From contig JAIXWO010000010.1 of assembly GCA_027491235.1 (NCBI GenBank), positions 62,001 through 126,000 on the forward strand: a DNA stretch of 64,000 bases. The letters run 5' to 3'. The notes beneath the pieces are model-generated. The model was not told the origin of the DNA. It worked only from the letters and a program-made list of their open reading frames with translations, and ran no database searches. Source of the DNA: Sphingomonadales bacterium (GTDB lineage: Bacteria > Pseudomonadota > Alphaproteobacteria > Sphingomonadales > Sphingomonadaceae). A program made the position numbers and the translations under genes. Shown here piece after piece: positions 15,854-24,733 of this stretch; the stretch's first letter is position 1; each line of letters opens with the position of its first letter.

Positions 15854-17500
15854 ATGAGCGAACGGGAATCGATGCCGTATGATGTTGTGATTGTTGGGGG
15901 CGGGCCTGCCGGCCTGTCAGCAGCCATCCGGCTCAAACAGCTGAACGCCGATCTGTCGGTCTGCATCCTTGAAAAGGGATCGGAAGTCGGAGCGCACATC
16001 CTTTCTGGCGCGGTGTTCGACCCGCGGGCCATGGATGAGCTGCTCCCCGACTGGAAAGAACAGGGCTGCACCATGGCCGATGTGCCGATCACGGAAAACC
16101 ACCACTGGGTTCTCTCCGCCGGCGGCCACATGGCGATCCCGCACATTTTCACCCCCGGCTGGATGCACAATAAAGGCACCTATACAGGTTCGCTTGGCAA
16201 TCTGTGCCGCTGGCTCGCAGGCCAGGCGGAAAATCTGGGCGTGGAAATCTTCCCCGGCTTTCCGGCTGCAGAAATCCTCTACAATGACGACGGCTCGGTC
16301 AAAGGCGTCGCCACCGGTGACATGGGTGTGGCCCGCGATGGCAGCCACAAGCCTGACTATCAGCCGGGCATGGAACTCCATGCGAAGTACACCCTCTTTG
16401 CCGAAGGCGCGCGCGGCCATCTGACCAAGCAGCTGAAGGCGAAGTTCGACCTCGAAGCAGATTGCCAGCCGCAGGTTTACGGCCTTGGCATGAAGGAACT
16501 CTGGGATATCGACCCCGACAAGCATGAACCCGGCCGCGTCATCCACACGCAGGGCTGGCCGCTGACGGAAACCGACAGCTGGGGTGGCGGCTTCCTCTAT
16601 CATCAGGCCAACAATCAGGTCGCCTTGGGCTTCGTGGTCGCGCTTGATTACAAAAACCCGCACGTCTTCCCGTTTGAGGAGTTCCAGCGCTGGAAGCAGC
16701 ATCCGGAAATCCGCAAGATCCTCGAAGGCGGCAAGCGCATCTCTTATGGCGCCCGCGCGATCAACGAAGGCGGCTGGCAGTCTGTGCCGAAGCTTGCCTT
16801 CCCGGGCGGCGCACTGATCGGCTGTTCTGCCGGATTCGTGAACGTGCCGCGCATCAAGGGCAGCCATACCGCGATGAAGTCGGGCATGCTTGCCGCTGAA
16901 AGCATCGTGGCCGCCATCGCTGCCGGTCGCGAATTTGATGAGATCGCCGACTATCAGGCCAACCTCAACGAGAGCTGGATCGCAACTGAGCTGAAGCTGG
17001 TGAAGAACGCGCAGCCTGCGGTTGCCAAATATGGCAATGACTATGGCACCGTCCTTGCGGGCATCGACATGTGGATGCGCACGCTGAAGATTGGCCTGCC
17101 GATCACGATGAAGCACCACGCGGACAATGAAATGACGGGCCGTGCGGACCTCTATCCCAAGATCGATTATCCCAAGCCTGATGGTGTGATCAGCTTTGAC
17201 CGGCTGTCTTCGGTGTTCCTGTCGAACACCAATCATGAGGAAGATCAGCCCTGCCATCTGCAGTTGAAGGATCCGGACGTTCCGGTGAAGATCAACCTGC
17301 CGCTCTATGACGAACCCGCGCAGCGTTATTGCCCTGCCGGTGTCTATGAAATCGTCGGCAAGGAAGAAGGCACTCCACGGCTGCAGATCAACGCCCAAAA
17401 TTGTGTCCATTGCAAAACCTGCGACATCAAGGACGCGACCCAGAACATCAACTGGGTCACGCCGGAGGGTGGCGGTGGCCCCAATTACCCGAACATGTAG
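15854..17500 (+). CDS. electron-transfer flavoprotein-ubiquinone oxidoreductase
   Basis: A 548-residue ETF-QO. This inner-membrane-associated enzyme takes electrons from ETF, reduced by acyl-CoA and choline-type dehydrogenases, and passes them to quinone. The FAD-binding G-G-G-P-A-G-L-S motif is at about residues 16-23. The 4Fe-4S ligands are Cys493 (C-P-A-G-V-Y-E-I), Cys517, Cys520 and Cys523 (C-V-H-C-K-T-C-D). Length and order match the family. It links to the two acyl-CoA synthetases in this window through fatty-acid oxidation. The downstream TPR gene begins within its last codons. Confidence 0.95.
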   Translation: MSERESMPYDVVIVGGGPAGLSAAIRLKQLNADLSVCILEKGSEVGAHILSGAVFDPRAMDELLPDWKEQGCTMADVPITENHHWVLSAGGHMAIPHIFTPGWMHNKGTYTGSLGNLCRWLAGQAENLGVEIFPGFPAAEILYNDDGSVKGVATGDMGVARDGSHKPDYQPGMELHAKYTLFAEGARGHLTKQLKAKFDLEADCQPQVYGLGMKELWDIDPDKHEPGRVIHTQGWPLTETDSWGGGFLYHQANNQVALGFVVALDYKNPHVFPFEEFQRWKQHPEIRKILEGGKRISYGARAINEGGWQSVPKLAFPGGALIGCSAGFVNVPRIKGSHTAMKSGMLAAESIVAAIAAGREFDEIADYQANLNESWIATELKLVKNAQPAVAKYGNDYGTVLAGIDMWMRTLKIGLPITMKHHADNEMTGRADLYPKIDYPKPDGVISFDRLSSVFLSNTNHEEDQPCHLQLKDPDVPVKINLPLYDEPAQRYCPAGVYEIVGKEEGTPRLQINAQNCVHCKTCDIKDATQNINWVTPEGGGGPNYPNM

Positions 17501-19127
17501 CGCCGTCGCGCTCGCGCTGCTCGCCTGCGCGCCTGCCCTGTCGCGTCCGTCCGAGCGGTCGGCGTTAGACCTCTATATGCAAGCGCGGCTGGCGGATGCG
17601 TCGGGCGCGGGGGATGTGGCCCTGCAATCCTATTCGGCGGCGTTGCTCGAAGAGCCGGGCAACGCCGTGATTGCGAACCGCGCGCTACGGCAAGCCATCG
17701 AGAATGGGGATCGCAAGCTGGCGCTGGAAGCCGCCCGCAAATTGGAAGCGGCAGGCGAACTGCCGGCTGATCTGCCCTTGCTGCTGCTGGGGGACCGTCT
17801 TCAGGCAGGCGATGTTACAGGCGCACGCGCGCAGGCAGACCAGCTGGAAGCCGACGGCAATTTGGCGTTTCTTGTGCCAATCCTGCGGGGTTGGATCGGC
17901 CTAGCTGCACGCCAGCCCGGATCTCTGCGGGAATTTGATGCCGCACGGAAATCAGGGTTGGGCATCGGCTTCGTCAACCAACAGCGGGCAATGGCCGAAT
18001 TGTCGGGGAGCAATCCCGATGCAGGTATCGCCCTCGTCAAATCAATCGTTGCCGAAGATGGGCGACCGAGGCTGGCCCGCATCATCGCCGCCGCCACGCT
18101 GCAGCGCAAAGGCCAAAAGGCAGCAGCACTCGATATGCTGGAAGGCAGCGATCAGACCATGGCGCTGGCCCGGGAACAGCTCTCTGCAGGCAAACCGATT
18201 GGTGGGGCCGTCGACACGCCGGCACGGGGCGTCGCCTTCTTCTATGCCAGCCTTGCGTCGGATCTGGTGCGCGACAAAGCGGCGGCCTTCGCCCTGACGC
18301 TTGCCCGCTATGCGCAATTTCTGGACCCGCAAAGCCCCTATGTCGCCCTTTCGACGGCACAGGCTCTCGCCGCGAACGGCCTCGATACGGACGCCTTAGC
18401 TGCGCTCGAGAGCATCCGTCCCGGAAGCACCTTCATGGCGCTGGCCGATGAAAGCCGGCTCGCTTTGTTGGAGCGACTGGGCCGGGGCGATGAAGCGGTC
18501 GCATTGGCCACGTCCCTCTCCACCGGATCGACCCGCGCGGCAGACCATGTGCGGCTTGGTGATCTGCTTGGGCGGCTCAACCGACGCAGCGAAGCCGCCG
18601 CCGCCTATCAGCACGCCATTGACGCGCCGGATCAGTCCGGCGCCCCGGCGCTCTGGGGCCTCTATATGCTTAAAGGAAGCGCCCTTGCCCAGCAGGGCGA
18701 TTGGGAGGCCGGCCGCGCAGCGCTCCGCAAGGCGCTGGAACTCGGTCCCGATCAACCGGCCGCGCTCAATTTCCTTGGCTATTCGATGCTGGAGCGGCGT
18801 GAGAATATTCCAGAGGCGCTCCGTCTTGTCGCCAAGGCCAGCGCAATGCGCCCTGATGACGTCGCGATCACAGACTCGCTGGGGTGGGCCTATTTCCTTT
18901 CGGGCGACTATGAAAAGGCTGTTTCCACCCTCGAAATGGCCGTTGACCTCGAACCAATCGAACCAACGATCGGCGAGCATCTTGGCGACGCCTATTGGCG
19001 CGCGGGGCGCAGAGTAGATGCCCGCTACACCTGGCGCGCCGCTCTGTTGCTTGCCGAAGGCAGCGATGTCGCGCGCCTTGAAAACAAGATCGACACGGGC
19101 CTGACCGACACGAACATGGCGCGCTGA
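17475..19127 (+). CDS. TPR-repeat protein, probable lipoprotein
   Basis: A 550-residue protein made mostly of tetratricopeptide-like helical repeats, strongest in the last 200 residues (repeats with A-L-x-L-G-P-D-x-P-A-A-L-N-F-L-G and later A-Y-F-L-S-G-D-Y-E-K-A). The N-terminus is a short export signal with A-L-L-A-C, a likely lipobox. I chose GTG 17475, seven bases after GGAG at 17464-17467; GTG 17469 is an alternative. Both place the start inside the end of the ETF-QO gene, indicating translational coupling. Function unknown; similar proteins are widespread in sphingomonads, and a role in envelope assembly is a guess. Confidence 0.78.
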   Translation: MAPITRTCSAVALALLACAPALSRPSERSALDLYMQARLADASGAGDVALQSYSAALLEEPGNAVIANRALRQAIENGDRKLALEAARKLEAAGELPADLPLLLLGDRLQAGDVTGARAQADQLEADGNLAFLVPILRGWIGLAARQPGSLREFDAARKSGLGIGFVNQQRAMAELSGSNPDAGIALVKSIVAEDGRPRLARIIAAATLQRKGQKAAALDMLEGSDQTMALAREQLSAGKPIGGAVDTPARGVAFFYASLASDLVRDKAAAFALTLARYAQFLDPQSPYVALSTAQALAANGLDTDALAALESIRPGSTFMALADESRLALLERLGRGDEAVALATSLSTGSTRAADHVRLGDLLGRLNRRSEAAAAYQHAIDAPDQSGAPALWGLYMLKGSALAQQGDWEAGRAALRKALELGPDQPAALNFLGYSMLERRENIPEALRLVAKASAMRPDDVAITDSLGWAYFLSGDYEKAVSTLEMAVDLEPIEPTIGEHLGDAYWRAGRRVDARYTWRAALLLAEGSDVARLENKIDTGLTDTNMAR

Positions 19128-19133
19128 AGCGCC

Positions 19134-19955
19134 ATGCAACTGACGGAAACAGCGCACGCCAAGCTTAACCTCGCCCTCCATGTCCGACAGCGGCGGGCGG
19201 ATGGCTATCATGAACTCGAAACGGTCTTCGCCTTTACCGAGGCTGGCGATGAATTGAGCGTGGCCGCAGCGGACGATTTCTCGCTAGCGATCACCGGTCC
19301 CTTTTCGCAGGAACTCGACACGGGACCGGACAATCTGGTGCTCAAGGCAGCAAAGGCATTGGCGGACGCCGCAGGCATAAGAACAGGGGCGGCCTTCACC
19401 CTCGATAAGCGCCTTCCCATTGCCTCAGGCATTGGCGGTGGTTCGGCAGACGCTGCGGCCGCTCTGCGATTGGTCGCGCGTCTCTGGGCGCTGGACACCG
19501 TGCGCCCCATGGATGTCGCCGCCAATATCGGGGCAGATGTGCCGGCCTGCGTTCTATCACAAAGCTGCTTTGGGACAGGCGTGGGGGAGCGATTGGTACC
19601 CTTTGACGGCAGCCGTTTGACAGGTCTCCCGGTTTTGCTCGTCAACCCGCTAAAGGCCTGCCCGACGGGCCCTGTGTTCAAGGCATGGGATGGAGTGGAT
19701 CGCGGCAGCCTGCGCCCCGAAGGCTGGATGGAGGGCCGCAATGACCTGCAAGCGCCGGCAGGCCGCCTTGTGCCCGAAATCGGCACGGTGCTTGAAGAAT
19801 TGGACCAGCAAGCGGGCGTGCGCCTGAGCCGAATGTCCGGATCAGGCGCAACCTGCTTTGCTCTGTTTGAAACCGCGGCCGCACGCGACGCCGCAGCAGC
19901 GACGATCACGCACAGTCATGCCGATTGGTGGGTGGTGCCAACCGCGCTTTTATAA
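19134..19955 (+). CDS. ispE: 4-diphosphocytidyl-2-C-methyl-D-erythritol kinase
   Basis: A 273-residue GHMP kinase of the MEP isoprenoid pathway; it phosphorylates CDP-methylerythritol at the 2-position. The ATP-binding motif P-I-A-S-G-I-G-G-G-S-A-D-A-A is at residues 95-108, the catalytic Lys10 lies in A-K-L-N-L, and the late M-S-G-S-G-A-T-C-F motif is present. It follows the TPR gene by six bases. The pathway supplies IPP/DMAPP for quinones and for carotenoids, so it indirectly feeds the retinal needed by the rhodopsin at 46321. It ends immediately against the convergent TonB-receptor stop. Confidence 0.95.
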   Translation: MQLTETAHAKLNLALHVRQRRADGYHELETVFAFTEAGDELSVAAADDFSLAITGPFSQELDTGPDNLVLKAAKALADAAGIRTGAAFTLDKRLPIASGIGGGSADAAAALRLVARLWALDTVRPMDVAANIGADVPACVLSQSCFGTGVGERLVPFDGSRLTGLPVLLVNPLKACPTGPVFKAWDGVDRGSLRPEGWMEGRNDLQAPAGRLVPEIGTVLEELDQQAGVRLSRMSGSGATCFALFETAAARDAAAATITHSHADWWVVPTALL

Positions 19956-22046
19956 TCAGAAACCGAAGCGGAGCGACACCCGAACGTCCCGCCCGGCAAG
20001 CGGCGCATAATCCTTCAGGAAGCTCGCATGGCGGCGGGCGTTCACGTCGAAGATATTGTTCGCCGACACCATCAAGCTCACGTCACGGTCACGGCCCCAA
20101 GGGCGCAAAGCTACGCTGGTGTTGACCATAGTATAGCCTTTGGTCGTGGTTTCAAACGGCGCCACACGGTTCTGCCCGTCGACCCATTCCGTCTCTGCGC
20201 GGATGTCGAGCTTCTCTGACTTTGCTTCCAGCCCCCCCAGAAGGCGTAGGGCCGGAATGCGCGGTGCAGCCTGATTTCCGCCCGCTCTCAGGATCGTCGC
20301 ATGGGTAAAGTCGCCAACCGCATCAAAATTCAGCGCGAAATCACCCATCTGCGCGAGGGTGACAGACCCCTCAATCTCAGCGCCGTAATAGCGGGCTTTG
20401 TCCTGCAGGATGTTGAATACAGGCAGGCCATCCTCAATCGAGCCATCGGGCTGTTCATAGATAAAGTTGTTGAACCAGCTATGATAGACAGAGGCGGAGA
20501 GGTTAAAGCCCGACCCCTTCCCTCGCAGCGTCATTTCCAGACCCTTGGACACTTCCTTTTGAAAGTCCGGGTTGCCGACTTCAAAGGCCTGCGTCCCCGC
20601 ATGCGGCCCATTTGAGAACAGTTCCTCAGCAGACGGTGCGCGCTGGGTATAGGACGCATTCAGGCCGAGGCGCCAGCCGCTGGCGACTTCATAGGCAGCG
20701 CCAAGCGAGCCTGAGACAGCGGTGAAATTGCGATCATAGTTCGGATTGCCGAGTGTCGCATCTTCCGCCGCCGTTGCATGGGTGCGTTCGATGCGCCCGC
20801 CTGCCTCAGCACGCAAATGCCCCAGATCAAGCGACTGGACTGTAAAGAGGCCAAACTGGCTCGCCGTGCTTTTTGGCAAGAACTTTTCATCGCCGATGAT
20901 GTTGAGCTTGCGGAGCACAAACTGGCTTCCAATGGCGCCTTTCCAGCCGCCATGGTCGCGCTGGACGAGTTCCATCCGGCCTTCCCATCCATCATGCAGG
21001 AACGTGGTCGCCACGGCGCCGGTATCATCGATTTCCTGGTGCTTGTAATCGGCATAGCCGCCCCGGAAGCGGATCGCCTCCAGGAAGCCGGATGAAGGAT
21101 TGATTTCGGCACGCATATCAACGCGCGTCTGGTGCATGTCGATCCGGACCTGTTCCGCCTCAACCGCTGGATCGAGGGAGAAACGAACTGGCACGCCATA
21201 GAGATTACCCATACGGCTGACGGAGAAACCGAGATTGCCATTGCCCGTTACAAGTGCCGCGCCACCCGCAACTTCCCACATGCGCGATCCGCTATTGGGA
21301 AGCGTGCCCTTCAAGTCAGCAAGCTCTTGAATGTCCGCATCGGGGCTCGCTTCGGCCTGCGCGCGCAGCGCGGGCGAAAGCAGATATCCGCCCACATGCA
21401 GATCCCCGGTCTTGGAGTAAGTGCCGTCAAAATGGACAACAAATTTGTCTGAAAGCGCTGCATCCAGTCGCGCGCCGGCGGACCTTTCATTGGCGGCCGA
21501 GCCATAGGTTGCGGTGCCGTCCACATGAAGGCCCTCATCCGGCACGCTACGGGGAATACGGCTGTCGATCACATTCACAACGCCGCCAATCGCCGATGAA
21601 CCAAACAGCAGAGATGCGGGACCACGCAAAACTTCGATCCGGTCGGCCGTCAGGGGATTGATCACGACGGCGTGATCGACACTGGTGTTGGACACGTCAA
21701 AGCTGCCAATGCCGTCCGCCAGAACGCGGATGCGTTCTCCCTGAAAACCGCGCAACACTGGGCGCGAGGCGTTGGGGCCAAAGGAAGTCGCCGAAACACC
21801 GGCCTGACGCGACAGCGTTTCCCCGATGGTCGGGCGGACTTCGCGCGCCAGCTCCGTCGATGTCAGTACGGACGTTCCCGACAAAATATCCTGCTGGCTG
21901 TGGCCGATGATCGCCGTGATGACGATGTCGTCCCCGTCGCTATGGTCGCCATGTTGGCGCCCCTCTGGCACGGTCTGGGCAGAAAGCGGAACAGCGGCAA
22001 CAAGGCCCACGGAAAGGGCCAGATACGAAGCGAATGGACGGAACAA
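19956..22046 (-). CDS. TonB-dependent receptor, ZnuD-like (zinc uptake)
   Basis: A 696-residue outer-membrane receptor with a signal peptide (about 1-23), a plug domain and a 22-strand barrel ending in aromatic Phe. The plug region contains the ZnuD-type sequence elements T-S-V-L-T, E-T-L-S-R-Q, G-P-N-A-S-R-P-V-L-R-G and E-V-L-R-G-P-A-S-L-L-F-G. A His/Asp-rich patch (G-R-Q-H-G-D-H-S-D-G-D-D) lies just after the signal peptide and may bind metal. Together with a probable Zur operator 44 bases upstream of the start, this supports zinc import across the outer membrane under zinc limitation. A different metal or a metallophore is the alternative. Confidence 0.85.
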   Translation of the reverse strand: MFRPFASYLALSVGLVAAVPLSAQTVPEGRQHGDHSDGDDIVITAIIGHSQQDILSGTSVLTSTELAREVRPTIGETLSRQAGVSATSFGPNASRPVLRGFQGERIRVLADGIGSFDVSNTSVDHAVVINPLTADRIEVLRGPASLLFGSSAIGGVVNVIDSRIPRSVPDEGLHVDGTATYGSAANERSAGARLDAALSDKFVVHFDGTYSKTGDLHVGGYLLSPALRAQAEASPDADIQELADLKGTLPNSGSRMWEVAGGAALVTGNGNLGFSVSRMGNLYGVPVRFSLDPAVEAEQVRIDMHQTRVDMRAEINPSSGFLEAIRFRGGYADYKHQEIDDTGAVATTFLHDGWEGRMELVQRDHGGWKGAIGSQFVLRKLNIIGDEKFLPKSTASQFGLFTVQSLDLGHLRAEAGGRIERTHATAAEDATLGNPNYDRNFTAVSGSLGAAYEVASGWRLGLNASYTQRAPSAEELFSNGPHAGTQAFEVGNPDFQKEVSKGLEMTLRGKGSGFNLSASVYHSWFNNFIYEQPDGSIEDGLPVFNILQDKARYYGAEIEGSVTLAQMGDFALNFDAVGDFTHATILRAGGNQAAPRIPALRLLGGLEAKSEKLDIRAETEWVDGQNRVAPFETTTKGYTMVNTSVALRPWGRDRDVSLMVSANNIFDVNARRHASFLKDYAPLAGRDVRVSLRFGF

Positions 22047-22089
22047 AACACACTCTCCAACTGGACTGGAGGTGTCCGATTAAAAGAGA

Positions 22090-22104
22090 TGTTACATTAT
22101 ATCA
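22090..22104. promoter_or_regulatory. probable Zur operator
   Basis: The 15-mer TGTTACATTATATCA agrees at 12 of 15 positions with the Zur box core TGTTATAATATAACA as known from proteobacteria. It lies 44 bases upstream of the ZnuD-like receptor start, in the AT-rich promoter stretch. Zinc-loaded Zur would repress the receptor. The sequence match is seen; function is inferred. Confidence 0.6.
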
Positions 22105-22118
22105 ACCCAAAACTTGAG

Positions 22119-23948
22119 TTAGCCCAAACCCAGCCTTTGTTCGACCAACGCCAGCGGCATCGAACCTGCCTCCAGCACAGTGCCGTGAAACTCTCGCAAA
22201 TCGGCGTTCTTCCCGCCGCGCGCGCGAAACTTTTCCCGCATGTCGAGCAGCCGCAATTGCCCCAATTTGTAGCCCAACGCCTGCCCCGGCCAGGCCATAT
22301 ACCGTTCCACTTCCGCGATGACGCGGACCTCGGCGATGCCGGTGATGTCCTGCATCGTGCGGATCGCCTGCTCCCGGGTCCAGCGTTTGTGGTGGAGGCC
22401 CGTGTCGACAACAAGGCGAACAGCGCGGAACAGTTCATCCTGAAGACGGCCAAGATCACCAAGCGGATCATCCGCATACGCGCCCAATTCGGCCATCAAC
22501 CGTTCGGCATAGAGGGCCCACCCTTCCTGATAGGCATTGAAGCTGGCGATGCGGAGGAGGAGCGGCGCCGTTCCAAAGGCGGTCGCGACTGAGCCCTGTG
22601 TGTGGTGACCCGGCACGCCTTCGTGAAAGCTGAGCGTCGGCAACCGAAAGCGTGCGACTGCGGCCATATCGCGCAGGTTGATCCAATAGGTTCCGGGGCG
22701 CGACCCATCGAGCGATGGCCCATCATAAAAGCCGCCGGGCGCGCCATCCTGCGTCGCCACCGGCACGCGCTTCACAACGAGCCCCTGTTTTGGGATCAAC
22801 ACCTCTGGCAACAATTTGGGGTAGAGCGCTTCGGCATCGCCTACCTTTTGTCGCACATAGGCCAGCAATTCCTCCCGCCCTGCATCGCTATTGGCAAATT
22901 GATTGGCCGGATCTCGCGCGAGCGCCGCCATGCGGGCACCGATGGAGCCTTCGGTCATGCCACGCGCCGCCAACAGCGCATTCATCTGTGTCGTGATACG
23001 GCCAACCTCATCCATCCCGATCTCGTGAATGTCATCCGGCGGCAATTGCGTGTCGCCTAGCGCGCGGACATTGGCCGCGTAAAGCACGTCACCCTGTGGC
23101 TGTGCCCAAAGACCGGCCTCTGTGCGACCGGACGGAAGTAAGCCGGCAATCTCGGCGCGGAGACGTGCCATCGCCGGGCGGGCACGCCTTTGGAGCGAGA
23201 TCGTCGCGCGGCGCAGGGCCAACTGGCGCGTCCGTTTGGCGAGGCCTGCCTTCTCCATCCCCTCATCAAGCGCACGGATGAGCGGATGCGCCGCGGCAGG
23301 GCCGGATTGGAACGCATCAAGCACCGGCAGCGTCTTTTCCATGAGGATGCGCGGGGGCACACAGCCAGCGGCACGATCCGCCCGGATCTTCTCGACAACG
23401 CCGCCATAAGCCTGTGGGAACCCATCGAGCTTTTCGAGCCAGGCATCAACGGCAGTGGGCGTTTGGAGCGACTGCTGCTCCATCATGATGTTCAGGCCGT
23501 CGATATGTGGCCCGTAAATCTGCGTCACGACATAGGGCACATGGCCTGCAAAGTGGAACGGGTTGATCTTGCCATAGGGAACAACGGCGGAGCGCGTGCC
23601 GTTTTCCAGAGTCGCTTCGACGACGGCACGCTGCGTGGCCGTCCGATCATCGCCGCTGCGCCGCATCGACGCGACTGCCTTTTTGGCATCCGCATAGGCC
23701 GCGCGGATCTTTGCCTCCCCGGCGGGTGAATAATCGTCCATCCGCCGGGCGAGCGGGCCGCCAGCCAAAGACCCCGGCGTGCCATTATAGGTGGCCGTAT
23801 CGGGCAAAAGCGCAAGCAGCCGTTCAGTCACCTCCTCAAACGGAACGGTCGCGGGTGGAAGAATGGCGGACTTGCGCTTCTTCGCCCAAACAGGCGCCGT
23901 CGGGACGAGTGCGGAGGCGACGAGCGCCTGACGTCTGGAAAATTTCAT
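22119..23948 (-). CDS. DUF885 family protein, exported putative metallopeptidase
   Basis: A 609-residue protein of the DUF885 family. The hallmark H-E-G-V-P-G-H-H, related to the HExxH zinc site, is present in the C-terminal third together with the family's downstream A-Y-x-E-G-W-A-L-Y segment. The N-terminus has S-R-R-Q-A-L-V-A followed by a hydrophobic stretch ending A-P-V-W-A, consistent with a Tat or Sec signal peptide. Members are believed to be periplasmic or outer-membrane peptidases or carboxypeptidases, with few characterised examples. It is divergent from the N-formylglutamate amidohydrolase; both fit peptide and amino-acid degradation. Confidence 0.87.
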   Translation of the reverse strand: MKFSRRQALVASALVPTAPVWAKKRKSAILPPATVPFEEVTERLLALLPDTATYNGTPGSLAGGPLARRMDDYSPAGEAKIRAAYADAKKAVASMRRSGDDRTATQRAVVEATLENGTRSAVVPYGKINPFHFAGHVPYVVTQIYGPHIDGLNIMMEQQSLQTPTAVDAWLEKLDGFPQAYGGVVEKIRADRAAGCVPPRILMEKTLPVLDAFQSGPAAAHPLIRALDEGMEKAGLAKRTRQLALRRATISLQRRARPAMARLRAEIAGLLPSGRTEAGLWAQPQGDVLYAANVRALGDTQLPPDDIHEIGMDEVGRITTQMNALLAARGMTEGSIGARMAALARDPANQFANSDAGREELLAYVRQKVGDAEALYPKLLPEVLIPKQGLVVKRVPVATQDGAPGGFYDGPSLDGSRPGTYWINLRDMAAVARFRLPTLSFHEGVPGHHTQGSVATAFGTAPLLLRIASFNAYQEGWALYAERLMAELGAYADDPLGDLGRLQDELFRAVRLVVDTGLHHKRWTREQAIRTMQDITGIAEVRVIAEVERYMAWPGQALGYKLGQLRLLDMREKFRARGGKNADLREFHGTVLEAGSMPLALVEQRLGLG

Positions 23949-24013
23949 CGATGACCCTGTTCTAAGTGCTGGCGGATGGTGACATTGCGCCGCGTTGCGG
24001 GCAACAGGAATTG

Positions 24014-24733
24014 ATGGACGACACCGCTTGGCTGGATATCACCGGCCCCAATGACAGCCCCTTCCTTCTGATCGCCGACCACGCGTCCAATCGTGTGCCG
24101 GAGGATGTGGACCTTGGCATTGCGTCTGCACTGCTGACCGAACACATCGCCATCGATATCGGTGTTGCCGAACTGGGACGCGCTTTATGTGCGCGGCTGG
24201 GCTTTCCCGGTATCCTTGGCAACGTGTCCCGCCTTGTGGTTGATCTGAACCGTGAGGAGGATGCCCCGCACATCATCCCGATTGCGAGTGACGGTCACAC
24301 CATCCCGGGCAATGCGATTGATCACGACGCGCGATTGGTCCGCATCGACCGTTACTGGCGCCCTTATCATGCACGGATCGAAGCACAGATGGCAGCGCAG
24401 CGGCCGCGCCTCTTGATCTCACTGCACAGCTTTACCCCGCAACTGGCGACCAAACCCGAGGAAGAACGCCCCTGGGAAATCGGCATCCTCTACAATCAGG
24501 ATGACCGCGCCGCGCGGATTGCCATTCCCTTGCTGGAAGCCGCCGACGTCCGCGTCGGCGATCAGGAGCCCTATTCCGGCAAGCTCCTCAATGCGACGAT
24601 GAACCGGCACGGCGAAGATACGGGCACGGCCTATCTCGGCATTGAGATGCGGCAGGATTTGATTGGAACGCCGGAGGGCGTGGCCAAATGGTGCGATGTG
24701 CTGGCGCCGGTGATTGCGGCGATCAACCTTTAA
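24014..24733 (+). CDS. N-formylglutamate amidohydrolase family protein
   Basis: A 239-residue FGase-family enzyme, which hydrolyses N-formyl-L-glutamate to formate and glutamate in histidine catabolism. Visible elements are A-D-H-A-S-N-R-V-P near residue 24, D-I-G-V-A-E-L, the N-R-E-E-D-A-P segment, Y-W-R-P-Y-H and the L-I-S-L-H-S-F-T-P metal or substrate segment. I chose ATG 24014 with AGGAA just before it; the frame is open 16 codons further upstream without a better site. No hut genes are nearby, so a broader role in N-acyl amino-acid cleavage is possible. It overlaps the convergent acyl-CoA synthetase by four bases at its 3' end. Confidence 0.85.
   Translation: MDDTAWLDITGPNDSPFLLIADHASNRVPEDVDLGIASALLTEHIAIDIGVAELGRALCARLGFPGILGNVSRLVVDLNREEDAPHIIPIASDGHTIPGNAIDHDARLVRIDRYWRPYHARIEAQMAAQRPRLLISLHSFTPQLATKPEEERPWEIGILYNQDDRAARIAIPLLEAADVRVGDQEPYSGKLLNATMNRHGEDTGTAYLGIEMRQDLIGTPEGVAKWCDVLAPVIAAINL

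Noticed and set aside
15917-17410. 497-codon open frame antisense to the ETF-QO gene
   Set aside because: It exists because of third-position GC bias opposite a strongly conserved gene; the translated sequence has no family match and the sense gene is certain.
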